NCBI GenBank assembly: GCA_002224055.1
Contig: AZLU01000155.1
Location: forward strand, 1 to 42,505
Direction: 5' to 3'
Length of the DNA: 42,505 bases
DNA from: Pezizomycotina sp. ARF18
Taxonomy: Eukaryota; Ascomycota
The notes below the pieces were generated by a model. The model ran no database searches, had not been told where the DNA came from, and saw only the letters and a list, made by a program, of their open reading frames with translations. Positions 1 through 9,480 of the stretch are shown one piece after another. The translations under genes and the position numbers were made by a program. Positions within the stretch are counted from its first letter, which is position 1, and each line of letters opens with the position of its first letter.

Positions 1-552
1 GCGGCCATATTATCCGAAGAAGGGACCCGGCAAACGCAGGTCGAAGTGCTCTCATGCAGTACGACCCTTTCACACTGGTTGTTGTTCTCGACGACGCTGT
101 AAGTTTCACCTTTAAACGTTGATATATTATTTTTATAACGTGCCGTTTTACTAACATGGCTATCTTTCTCTCTAGGGGAACGCTGAAGGCTACTCTACGT
201 CGATGACGGTGAAAGCTTTGACTACCGGAAGGGCCAATTCATTCCACGCTCCTTCAAAGATGGACGGCAAGTCGAAGAACGTCTTCGTCTCTTCATAAAG
301 AAGGTGAAAATTCTGCCTTCGTCAAGAAGATGAAGGGTGTCAGGGTCGAGAAATCATCGTCGTTGGTCTCCAGAGCAACGGAAAGAAGAACGTTGCATCA
401 ACCAAGGCAAAAGAACTGGGATACGAAGATCGATTTCCAGAAGGCCGTCACTGGTACCCATTACGCGATTGTTAGGGATCCAAAGGCAAGAGATTGGAAG
501 TGATTGGGAGATTGAACTTTTCTTAAATTCCTTACTAATTCTTTGGTGGTGA
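1..552 (+). CDS. Glucosidase II alpha subunit (GH31), C-terminal part
   Basis: This is the 3' end of a glycoside hydrolase family 31 alpha-glucosidase, closest to the ER glucosidase II catalytic subunit, which trims glucose from N-glycans. The first exon reads GHIIRRRDPANAGRSALMQY followed by DPFTLVVVLDDA. After an intron at 99-175 (GTAAGT, CTAAC at 151-155, TAG) it continues as LYVDDGESFDYRKGQF. These are the distal beta-sandwich blocks that follow the GH31 barrel, so the catalytic domain lies left of the window. The tail VRDPKA...SDWEIELF resembles the usual family end. At least three single-base frameshifts are needed (near 188, 350 and 490). The stop at 550-552 is the first in the last open frame; with one more indel, translation would end near 523. 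Family is seen directly; assignment to the ER enzyme rather than another GH31 is inferred. Confidence 0.8.
99..175 (+). other. Intron in the GH31 gene
   Basis: The donor is GTAAGT, the acceptor is TCTAG, and a CTAAC branch site lies 21 nt before the acceptor. Splicing joins VVVLDDA to GNAEG, matching the GH31 family. It serves as a model for introns throughout the window. Confidence 0.8.
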
Positions 553-868
553 AAAAAAAAAGGAAGATATCAAAAACTGGGAGGTTGTTTATTCTTTCAT
601 TCTAGAGAAACCGTTCCTAGACCTAGCATGATCAATAGTGTTGATGAGTGCTGTATTATTTATTATTATTCAATGCTCGTAGACTACAGATCTGCGAAAA
701 CTGCTACGTCAATGTATTCTTAGGTATACACTACCATACACATATACACATATATAGTTTGTTTTTTTAAGTAATCATCACATTCTTTAATCTTTACGAT
801 TTTAGTAAACTTTCTTTGTATTGTACGCTACACTTACAAGGTATGAGCAAAAGAAAAGCAAATAGGTT
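553..868. other. Convergent intergenic spacer
   Basis: AT-rich 3' sequence lies between the convergent GH31 and D-2-hydroxyglutarate dehydrogenase genes. It holds an A10 run just after the GH31 stop, short TTATTA repeats and a CATATACACATATATAT stretch. It probably carries both polyadenylation regions. No coding signal is seen. Confidence 0.6.
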
Positions 869-2818
869 CTAGGTTGGCTTCGTGCGTCGAGCTACGACTT
901 TGATACAGGAATATAATTTGTACGGTTCATTATACCAGCGATCGAAGAGATTCTTGATCTTGCGCATAAGATCAAGAGAGACGTCTCGTCGCGCGTGTAC
1001 TCACAAAATTCTTTCTTCTGCAGGCCGAGACCGTGCTCCGCGCTTATACTGCCCTTCTTGCTTGATCCACTCGAAAACCCAGGGTTCTAAACAGCTTCTC
1101 TACTTCCTTCTCGTACCTCGTACGGCGATGTTCAGGTGTAAGTTCTGGTCTCCATGTGGCCGTATCGACTACTTCTACGACGGGCTTGTCTGCCGTCGTC
1201 GTCTTCCGAAGCCACGACGCCAGCTTCGTTTAACCGTTTCCGGGTATCTTCGATGAAGCGCGTAGAAGTCGGCTAAGGTAGCGAGACGTCGTACTATAGG
1301 TACGCCGTGGTGCTGCATAGCCTCGGGGATGCCTTCCCAGGTCCAAGCGCCTTCGCCTGCGTCTATCCTGCGCGAGCACGCCGTCGAACGATCTCCTCCT
1401 CCATCACGCTCTCGAGAAACCTCTCCAGCTTCTCCATGTCGTGGTCTGACTTGATCGCTGGTCCGATGAGGATGTAGACGGGTACCGCTCGCTGAGCGGG
1501 AAGTTCTTCCCTGTAGTCTGGTGAACCATATTCTGGCCGTACCCGTCCATCATTTCGAACGCCGATAGGATCTCTCCAAGATCTTTCTTCGCTTTCACGA
1601 AGGCGAGCTTGACGTGGTCGAACGAACTGGAGGCCAAAGTACGCCACGTTGACTGCCTTCGAGCGCTGCGGGCACTGTATCGACGCGCCGTGATGATACC
1701 TATCGAGCCCTCGGATCCGATGAAAAGCTGCTTGAGTCGAAGCCCGTATTGTTTTCCGTAGAACCATCAGGTCGTCCACGATCGTGCCGTCGGGAGAGGA
1801 CGGCTTCGATACCCAACACGGAGCCGTGGAAGGTTTCCGTACCGCAGGAGGCGTAGACCGCCGGCGTTTAGTGGCGAGGTTGCGCCGACGTGGCAGGATC
1901 CCTTGGCCGAGGTCGAGGGGGAAGATGTGGCTTTTTCGGCGAGGAAGTTGTCGACGACTTCGAGGATGCAGCCAGCGTCGCAGACCAGTGCGCCGGATAC
2001 ATCGTCGAAGCTGCGGATCTGGTTCATGGCCGACAGCTGAGGATTACCTCGTCAAAGACGGGATCGAACCGCCTGTTCATATAAAAAAGTTAGACTTTAG
2101 TAAGCAAAGCAAGATATAAGTAAATATATACCACAAATCGTGAGATTCGTTGTACCAACCAAACCCGTATTTCCGCCCTGCGGCACGACGGCCAGCTTCT
2201 TCTCCGTGCAGTACTTCATGATCTTGCTAACTTCTTCGGCAGACTTTGGCTTCAGACTACCTGGACTGGCCGCGACTTGCGCATCCAATCCGTATTGAAC
2301 CTTCCAAGTCAGCGGCGGACGACTCGTTCCAGCCATCCACTACGGCCGTCTCGCTTTGAAGTATGCTCCGGAAGTGGTCTAACATCCTCTTTGGTCAACT
2401 ATAAAAAATAAAAAATCGTATGAGCAAGCTTTTTCAGACACTAATTGGCAGATTATCTCGTCGGAGAAAACCTCAGCGAACCTGGATCCGTTTCAAAATT
2501 GGATACCTGCAAAATTTCGATGCGACTTAGAGGTTAGCTTTAAAAAAGAACTTCAACAAGAATAACTTCTGTGCAAAGACAAGGTAAAGAAAAGGCGCAA
2601 CGTACGTCTCCAATGTAATATTGAACCTCTTTGACGTGAGTAGTGGGGTCGAAGAGAAGCATCGTAGGAAGTCTCGTGGGGTGAAACAGGCCATGTGGGT
2701 GTAGCGTGGTTGTTCGTGTGCGCAAAGCGCGAAGCTTCCCAAGCGCGCTAATCCAGCGAAGCTTTCACGAGCTCACGAGACAGCTGGTTCCTTGCCGCGA
2801 CGAAGCCATCGAAGCCAT
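869..2818 (-). CDS. DLD2: Mitochondrial D-2-hydroxyglutarate dehydrogenase (FAD-linked)
   Basis: This FAD-dependent 2-hydroxyacid dehydrogenase oxidises D-2-hydroxyglutarate (or D-lactate) to the 2-keto acid, probably in the mitochondrion. Blocks in order are [35 protein letters not shown] (FAD-binding PCMH loop), then [51 protein letters not shown] and GIMN before the C-terminus. This order is that of human D2HGDH and yeast Dld2/Dld3. Introns near 2525-2605, 2400-2510 and 2070-2130 are supported by reading-frame breaks with GT-AG ends. The start is placed at the first ATG ([10 protein letters not shown]), followed by an Arg-rich stretch fitting a presequence, but the N-terminus is frameshifted and uncertain. 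At least six single-base indels interrupt the conserved frame. The gene converges with GH31 and diverges from the ferredoxin gene. Confidence 0.9.
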
Positions 2819-3326
2819 TGTTCTTCTATGGCCCGGATACTAAAGCAATTGGTGAACGAAGGGACCTTTTTAAGAATTAGTTAGATGGATGTAGAGGTAG
2901 CATTAGGACGGGTCCGAAAGATTTTCGGTGGTTTCGGATGACGGCACAGGATATCCTTGGGGGCCTTGGAGGCGTGAACATTTGATTGACCAAGGGCCAA
3001 TGCGACCCCGCCCCTCATTGCCACACTTCATACCACTCACAGTTTCAAAGAAATAAGCTCCCCTCCAAAAAAAAAAAAAAAAAAACCGAAAGGACTTGGC
3101 TTTCAACTGCGACAGTGCGGCAGCCGTCAAGCTGCAAAAAACTCTCCGAAGCTAAGGGTTGTCTGAAAGCATGCGGCATGGTGATATTACTTGTTTTCAA
3201 TTTCCCCAATTTCGCACGAAGTAAACTACTCATTCATCTTGTTACACTTCTTGCTTCCCGCACATTGTGCAGGAGATAGCCCTCACCTTCATACCACAGG
3301 CGCGCGCAATCAAACTCTGCAAAACG

Positions 3327-3363
<37 letters not shown>

Positions 3364-3366
3364 ACC
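2819..3366. promoter_or_regulatory. Divergent promoter region, dehydrogenase / ferredoxin
   Basis: This is a 550-bp spacer between two divergently transcribed mitochondrial genes. It contains an A19 tract (3067-3085) and an A36 tract (3327-3362) that ends four bases before the ferredoxin ATG. Open frames here are short and low in complexity and look like chance. A shared promoter is inferred from gene orientation only. Confidence 0.5.
3327..3362 (+). repeat. A36 tract immediately before a start codon
   Basis: There are thirty-six consecutive A residues, then CACC, then the ferredoxin ATG at 3367. If transcribed, this would be a genome-encoded poly(A) leader. The exact length is probably unreliable for a homopolymer this long. 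Confidence 0.8.
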
Positions 3367-4291
3367 ATGTCGACGCAGTGGACAATAATCGCTAGGCATG
3401 GAAGACCTCTGACTCGTCTCCGGAGCGAGCGGCTACGAACCCTTGTCGTAAAACCGCCTCGCCGAGCTTCCGGCGCAGCTACTACGTCCATCCAGCTTGA
3501 GCGCCCGGCGGAAAAGCCTAGCTGGGACTTGCTTGCCTATACATTATTTGCTAGTGGCATTTGAGTGGTTTACGGTGGACCGGCCTTTTCAAAGCCCACG
3601 GAGAACGTTTTGGAGTACACCGCAAGCACGGCACGGCGACATAACGCCCGCGGCCAGAGAGAAGAGTGAATAGACACTCGCGCATACGAACCTTTATGTG
3701 AAACCTCAGAGAGGAGACAGCTGAGAGAAGATTTCAGGATTCAGAAGCTAATGGCTGCAAATTGGTTTTTTTTTTTTTTTTTTTTTTTGCACAGGGTTCA
3801 CGTTACGTTCGTAACCAAGGAGGGAGAAGAATTCACATTCGAAGTATGCGAAGGTGACAACCTGCTGGAATCGCGCAGGCGAACGATTTAGAAATGGAGG
3901 GTGCGCAGATGTCCATCTTGATTCAACGCTAGCTCCTATAATCCCCAAGCAATCAAAATACTTATTTACATTATAGGCGCCTGCGGCGGTTCCTGCGCTT
4001 GTTCAACATGTCATGTCATCGTTGAGAGATCAGGATATGTACATAAGCTCGAAGAACCGGACGACGACGAGAACGACATGCTGGATCTAGCATTTGGACT
4101 GACGGAGACGTAAGACTTCTCCCTAAATCAAAACCTGCGCTTCATAATATACGGTCTCACTAACGCCAATTCTTGACTTTAATAGGTCCGCCTAGGCTGT
4201 CAGGTCAAAATGTCGAAAGATATTGATGGAATGAAGTACGGCTGCCGGCTATGACCAGAACTTGCAAAGCAGCGATTTCCAAAAGAAATAG
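3367..4291 (+). CDS. YAH1: Mitochondrial adrenodoxin-type [2Fe-2S] ferredoxin
   Basis: This electron carrier acts in mitochondrial Fe-S cluster assembly and heme A/ubiquinone synthesis, reduced by ferredoxin reductase. The N-terminus is Arg-rich ([20 protein letters not shown]), typical of a presequence. The conserved core is [32 protein letters not shown], then [16 protein letters not shown] with the first three cluster cysteines, and RLGCQVKM with the fourth. [16 protein letters not shown] and the RLPAMTRN-like end are also present. Introns: one ending at 3796 (after a T23 tract), 3901-3976, and 4110-4185 (branch CTAAC). Exon 4 lacks one C in a CCC run (GTCCGCC at 4186-4192), which otherwise causes a false stop, and there is another indel near 3870. 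Splicing and Cys spacing make the family certain. The exact end of exon 1 (about 3565-3690) is not resolved. Confidence 0.93.
3766..3788 (+). repeat. T23 tract upstream of an intron acceptor
   Basis: Poly(T) followed by GCACAG forms the polypyrimidine tract and acceptor of the first ferredoxin intron. It is one of several long T tracts found inside introns on the sense strand. Confidence 0.7.
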
Positions 4292-4802
4292 ATCCCCTCA
4301 TATATGATATACGATATATTTTATTCGTTTTCTTTGCGGAGGCATGTTCGCTATTTCTCTCTATCGACAGCGAAGCGTCTTAGAGTATAGCCACTGTGCA
4401 TTTCATTTTACTACCCTCTTACAATAAATCTCTTATTCTTCCTTAGAAAAAATGCGAATTTTTCTCCGCATATTTTTTTTTGTATTATAAAAAAGCATGC
4501 TGTCATACCGAATCCCAACCATATATGTTCATTGTACATAGGGAAGGAATGTATATATACATACATTACACCGCTGAAGCAAAATAGATGAATATCTCGA
4601 GGATCGAAAAAAAGAAAAATAGTAAAAGGAAAATCGGACACTTCCGCATTTCTACGCCTTTGCTTGGAACTGGATCGAATGAGGTCGAGGAACCTTGTTT
4701 TGACATTTCCGTAACTATATCGGGATATCAGCCTATATATCAACGTTAATAAACTGACAAGCATTGGTATGAACGGACCTTTCTTGTCACGAGCTTCCAT
4801 GC
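4292..4802. other. Convergent spacer, ferredoxin / RRP15
   Basis: This is a 3'-to-3' spacer with AT-rich sequence (ATATGATATACGATATATTTTATT) and short A and T runs. A 129-codon minus-strand frame (4411-4800) starts just past the RRP15 stop. Its composition is AT-driven, it has no recognisable motif, and it is treated as 3'UTR rather than a gene. Confidence 0.5.
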
Positions 4803-5565
4803 CTACGACACTTTTGACTTTGCTTCCTCCAAAGCTTGCGCGCCGGTAACTTGAGCTGCTCTGACTGCATTGAACAGCTTAATAACACCTATTAAGTTTA
4901 TTAACAATTAGCACTTTGTATGTGTACTAAAGAAGGAATATATTGCTATCGTACCTCTTTGCGCAAGCTTCCGCAGTGCCTTCTCCTTCTCCATCGTAGC
5001 TTTCACTTGATCTCCGTCTGCGTCGTTTGCGGGATCAGGTCCTTTATCCGACCTTTCTCCATCGCTTTCTTGTGCTCAAGCGTCAGCAGCCGCCTCGCTT
5101 TAGCCTCCAGCCTCGACTCGTCGATCTGCTGCGCCGCCTTCTTCGACCGCACGAGGATCGGATCCTTCCGGGCGGTCGTCGTCAAGTGCGATGACAGAAT
5201 CTTCGCCATGGAGGTCGAGAAGGCGTCCGGGTCGTTGCGCTTCCGCTTCTTGCTCTGCTTCCGCAGCGTGAGACCTTCTAAATCATCGGGATCGTCGCCG
5301 CTGCCGCCGGCCTCCGAGCCTGTTCCGTCATCGCTGCCTGCTTCTGCGAGGTCGTATTCGTCCTCCGCGTCGCTGCCGCCGCTCAATTCCGAGCTCGCGT
5401 CGTCATCTGAGCTGGAGGGAGCCTCAGCTGCGGCGGTCGCAGCGGGTGGTTTGGTTTGCTTCGATTTTGTGGCGGTTTTCTTTTGTGACGCTGGTTTCGT
5501 GACAGGGATCGAAGCCGATGCGCTTGTTTTATCAAGCTTCTGCTTTTTAATGCTGGCGCAGGCAT
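4803..5565 (-). CDS. RRP15: RRP15-type ribosomal RNA-processing protein
   Basis: This nucleolar factor is needed for 60S subunit pre-rRNA processing. Order: a basic Lys-rich start, an acidic/Ser-rich linker (SSSDDDASSEL, AEDEYDLAEAGSDD), then the conserved domain with KRKRNDPDAFSTSMAKILSS, RKDPILVRSKKAAQQIDESR and AMEKGRIKDLIP. The second exon GVIKLFNAVRAAQVTGAQAL ends in a stop at 4803-4805. The intron 4889-4954 joins KLAQRG to VIKLFN exactly as in the family. The start at 5565 gives MPAPALK, but an A5 run at about 5545-5549 must be A6 to reach KKQKLDKTSASAS. A different frame stays open further upstream without an ATG. Length (about 230 aa) suits the family. Confidence 0.9.
4889..4954 (-). 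other. RRP15 intron
   Basis: On the minus strand this 66-nt intron starts GTACGA and ends TTAATAG. It splits the codon for G in KLAQRG|VIKLFN. Splicing reproduces the conserved family sequence without a frame correction. Confidence 0.85.
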
Positions 5566-6555
5566 ATTGATGATTGAGGTTGTGGGTGTATATGTCTGGA
5601 TTCCTCGAGGTTCTTATATTTTGCAAAGGAAATGAAACCAGAAAAATTTCTCGAGAACGCCGGCTTAAAAGAGAGTTGGGTTGTGCGGCGAACGGATCGC
5701 AGAACCTCAATTGCTTTTTTTTTTTTTTATGGTTCAGGAAATGGTCCTTCTTCCTAAATCGGACTCTTTCGGTCGGACTCGTGCACGACACATTTTAAAA
5801 AGTTATTTTAGCAGTTGTAAAACGGCTAATCCTCTGCCTCAGTTAAAAGCTTCTTAAAAGTTGAAACCTTCCAAGCAAAGTAACCCTTTTTTTACCGCGC
5901 GGGACTCATCACAGAAGGGATATATATATTTCGTAATAGATTATAGTTAGGGACAATAGTAAGGGAAGGAATCGATAACGATTGAGCTCTCGCGGAATCT
6001 GAATATATACATACACAAAAGGGGGATTTTTTCAACAGGAGGATCTCGACTCAAGGGATTGTTCCCCGAGGGGATTTTTTGCCCCGAGCCTAAAATATAA
6101 GCAATACATTCATCACCTCAAAATTCGAATATTTCCAAAAAAAATATTTCTTTTTTGAAACTGAAAGGGGTTTGAAAAAGAGAAACGTATTTTGATTGCA
6201 CCATGACCATCATAACGCGGCTATCCTTCTAAAGAAAGAAAGAAAAAAAAAAAAAAAAAAAAGGGGAAAGGTCACAATATATATATATATATATAAGAAG
6301 TGCGCGGGGTGAATAAAAAACAGGATCGATACCCTCCCTGTAGAAAACACTGCCAGAAACAGCAATGGACGATGTTGGAAATGTTCGGGGTAATATAGAT
6401 GTGGGGAAGATAGTGGCATTAAGAGGGCATTTAGTCTATAACTCCGGCTTACTCGTACGCCCTCTTATGTACATCAATATTTGCAACTGGATCATTTCAC
6501 CGACGATGAAAAATTCGCTAGCCGTGATACTTGGGAGAGGCTTTATTATTTAAAT
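5566..6555. other. Intergenic region upstream of RRP15
   Basis: About 1 kb of AT-rich sequence without a credible gene. It contains a T14 tract (about 5716-5729) on the RRP15 upstream side, a twofold GGGGATTTTTT motif near 6021-6082, an A20 tract (6243-6262) and an (AT)n run (6277-6295). The T14 tract reads as A-rich leader on the RRP15 sense strand. No conserved coding block seen in six frames. Confidence 0.5.
6243..6295. repeat. A20 tract and (AT)n microsatellite
   Basis: An A20 run is followed within 15 bases by about nine AT dinucleotides. Simple-sequence DNA in an intergenic spacer. Confidence 0.85.
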
Positions 6556-7104
6556 TTATCTAAGGGCCTTTATAAACGATACAATTTGGTTCGTTGTCCA
6601 TTCTGGGCCAAATATTTCATCTACCTTGGGAGGTAGTTCAACATGATGGGTTGATGTACTAGAATGGCAAAGTAAATTTGCATCTGATTGAGAATAGTGT
6701 GAACGTAATACATCGTGGATTGTTCTCCATTCACGGGTAATCCTGCTCCCATCCCAAGCTTTATCGTTCAATAAGGACTTACTGAAGAACTTCTCCTGTT
6801 CTGCTCCGAGCACCGGTAAAAATTACTAGGAAGACTTTGACGAGGGTCGGCATCAAGTGACCCTTCGTCAAACCCACCAGGTGTCTTCAGGGGGAAAGTG
6901 GCACATGCAGCACCCCAAGGATGTTTCGTATACATCAGTTGCAAATCCAAAAGCTGTCGTAACTTATCAAAGTATATTAGCACGAATTCCTTGTCTTCAT
7001 GTTCGGCGAAGATATTTCTTTATTCTTCTAGATCTTTCGACTTCAATTTGCTTACCTCTAGGAGCTTGTTCGGCCGGTCCTAGCTCTCCTTGTTCCGACT
7101 GCAT
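6556..7104 (-). CDS. Orphan protein of unknown function
   Basis: I do not recognise this gene. On the minus strand a small exon could start at ATG 7104 (MQSEQGELGPAEQAPR) and end at a GTAAGC donor at 7055, with an acceptor at 6954. The joined frame continues AFGFATDVYETSLGCCMCHF and stops soon after TWWV. Another frame, open from about 6813 to the TAA at 6556, has balanced composition, including LGAEQEKFFSKSLLNDKAW, REWRTIHDVLRSHYSQSD and PPKVDEIFGPEWTTNQIV. One gene with a frameshift, or two unrelated frames, are both possible. It lies directly downstream of the VTC4 fragment and might represent sequence that replaced the missing VTC4 3' end. No signal peptide or membrane segment is evident. 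Confidence 0.35.
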
Positions 7105-7160
7105 TCTAGGCGGCTGTTGCTCTTGTATATGGAGTTGTTGTCTCTGGTGCTTTTATTGGT

Positions 7161-7663
7161 TCATTGCTCACTGGGAGAACTGATCGGTAAATTGTCGCAG
7201 ACCTTAGTAGTGGTGCCGCAGGCGGGAAGTGAGGAAGCGGTATCTGTGTTGTCTTGCCAAAGCAGGCGGCCGAGGTACAGTTCAAAGTCGTCGTTGTCGT
7301 AGTAGATAGAGGAGATGGCGGTATTTGCGGCTTCGAATTCCTTGTTCGGGTTGAAGACGAGCACGGGCAGGTGTTTTAGGATGATGAGCTTGAGCTCCGT
7401 GATGTTATCGGGGTGGGCTCAGTACTTGGTCGTGTTGCGGACGAAGTTCTGCTGTCCTTCACCAGCGGCAGAGTCTTTTTTCACGGGGTTACCGCGCGTC
7501 CGGGCGGGGTCGTACAGGCGGGAAAGGTTGACGATGAAGGCGTCGTAGTTGTCCTTGAAGAATGGCTTGGCGTTCGGACCCTGATGGTGCCCTTGGTTTT
7601 CTGATTCATCCTCTCGGCGAAGAGGGTAGTTCAGTTCATGAACGTGCGTAAACCTGAACTTGT
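7161..7663 (-). pseudogene. VTC4-like polyphosphate polymerase fragment (truncated)
   Basis: VTC4 is the vacuolar polyphosphate polymerase: an SPX domain, a tunnel catalytic domain and a C-terminal membrane domain. Here only the linker and first part of the catalytic domain can be read: [72 protein letters not shown] and [19 protein letters not shown]. Homology stops at GRL (about 7265); the family then continues into conserved catalytic strands that are absent here and downstream to 6556. Upstream, a short block (about 7630-7663, FTHVHELNY) resembles the SPX end, but no SPX sequence is found up to 9.4 kb. Two or more frameshifts lie inside. Either a gene relic, or a normal gene broken by misassembly. 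Confidence 0.7.
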
Positions 7664-8250
7664 CTCATAGTAAAGCGGGCTTAATAGCATAGTAATAAAG
7701 ATTGTCGTTATAAGTGCTGGTTATAGGTTCCCTTTGCTTCGCAAACTCGGTGGATTCAAAAAAGCCTATGCCAGAAGGGATTAATAACAAACGAGGAACA
7801 AAAGAGAGAAGAAAGGGATTTGGCCCCTCGAGATGAGCTTTGAGTGTTTTTTTTTTTTTTTTTTTTTTAATTCTTGATGAGTCATCAATTTTAAGCCGGA
7901 ATTGTGATTCTGCTATTTTTATTTTTTATTTTATTTTTTTTTTTAATTGCCGCAAAACGAACATGGATTTGCTCGATGGGGCAAAAAAGACTTCTATATC
8001 TTTTCTACACACACAAAGAAATATCCATTGATTGTTCTTCTTATTTAGTATATATATACTTATATATCATCAACAGTCTAAAAGATTATATATTTCCTAA
8101 CATGATCTCCAAAAAGGAGGACGCTCAAAAAAAAAATTTTTTTTCTTGTTTTTTTGGTCCTTGATTTTCCTCTCCCAGTTCTCCATCTGTCTCCACATTA
8201 AATTTTTCTTTTTCATCTCTTCACTCAATCTTGCTCACCTGCTCCAGAAA

Positions 8251-8289
<39 letters not shown>

Positions 8290-8310
8290 ACCCTCAGTCC
8301 TAAATACTAC
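7664..8310. other. AT-rich spacer with T and A tracts
   Basis: This spacer separates the VTC4 fragment from the locus at 8311. It holds a T-tract at about 7849-7868, several T8-T10 runs and an A20 tract (8248-8267) followed by AAAAG repeats and AAAAAAA. No conserved coding block is visible, including no SPX domain on the minus strand. Confidence 0.5.
8248..8290 (+). repeat. A20 tract plus (AAAAG)n purine leader
   Basis: An A20 tract followed by four AAAAG-type units and A7 ends about 20 bases before the ATG at 8311. It resembles the poly(A) leaders found before the ferredoxin and CHY starts. Confidence 0.7.
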
Positions 8311-9480
8311 CATGTCGCGACTCAAAACCGGGGGTCTCAAGGATCTTTACGAGCTTCTTCTCCTCAAGACTCGTGTGGAATATTCCATGAAGGAGGTACA
8401 GGTGCTATATATGTAAGCGCGTTCTCCCGAAGGAACAGCCTTCATCAGGGAAAAGTCAGCCTTTTGTATTCTCGGATAGAGGATGCACATTTTCCATTCT
8501 AAACCGACAATTCCCGAGGTCTTGGAATGGCCTGTTTATCATGCTTAGACGCCACCGATATGGGTGAATGGTATGTCTTCCTTGATTATCGACCCGCTCT
8601 GGCTCGGTGGAACTAAGGGCTGGGCAGACCAGCAAGGTCGTGGGTGCACGAAATTTACATAAATGAGAGCTTACCAACTACGCCGACCTGGTTGTTGTGG
8701 ATCTGGAACCTAGAACCTTCATCGCGTTTACAGTGCATTTCTCCTCCTGCTCAACAAGCGTCCCGAGAGAGGCTGTTCAAAGGTGCTTTCATGCCCAGCC
8801 GACTGACAAGCTCGAAAAAGGAAAAATGGGTTGTTTTAAACCTCCTAAACTTGTTTACATGGGCCTCACGACCTTTTTATTGGTTATGGTGACTGAGAGA
8901 CAGTCTTCCTTGTCGGATACCTGTGGTTATTTTTCGTCTAGCCATCTCATTGAAGCTGCAGAGATGCTCATCACACTCCTTGGAACTTGCTCGGGATGGA
9001 TGGACGGTTATGTCGCTCTTCCGCCAGGTGGATAGGATTTAAGGAAGAGAGACATGTGGAGATGTGAACGCCCGTCATCGCGTATAGAATGACGCTTCGA
9101 AGCGGGCGCTTCAAAAAAAAAAACTTTGCGTCGTGCCGTAGAATCGTAAAACTTGCCTAGCGGATATAAAAGAGGCTCGTAAAGTTCACCCGAAGCGGTG
9201 GGCGCCTTAAAAATTGCTGTCTGCGTTGGGGCACTATCGTAAATTCATGTCCTCCGTGTAAGCACCTCCGCTCGAAAGGAGGCTTGGATGCTCCAACGCC
9301 AGCAACAAGTGCCCCTTTAGACGGCGATTGGATGCTGAAGGAGATTTGCTCGAGCATTCTTCATCAGCTTTTTCCGCTCCTCAATGTTAAACGTCGATAC
9401 TTCATTACCTATATTCGATTATAGGCACAAATTTCCCCACAAAGAAGGATAGCAACCTCAAATTGGCATTCGGATTCGCT
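8311..9480 (+). CDS. Unrecognised interrupted coding locus
   Basis: An ATG at 8311, after an A-rich leader, opens MSRLKTGGLKDLYELLLLKT followed by RVEYSMKE, a helix-like protein start. A GTACAG donor could follow at about 8395. Further downstream, frames with protein-like composition appear in pieces: YADLVVVDLEPRTFIAFTVH (8680-8740), KPPKLVYMGLTTFLLVMVTE (hydrophobic, about 8835-8900) and LIEAAEMLITLLGTCSGWMD (about 8950-9005). Exon boundaries cannot be fixed, several frame changes are needed, and I could not assign a family. The end is arbitrary, placed at a GTAAGC donor-like site near 9492. It could be one gene with a membrane segment or decayed sequence. Confidence 0.35.

Noticed and set aside
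4411-4800. 129-codon minus frame after the RRP15 stop
   Set aside because: AT-driven, no motif, sits in the 3'UTR between convergent genes.
4920-5570. 216-codon plus-strand frame
   Set aside because: Antisense to RRP15, which has clear family motifs and a validated intron.
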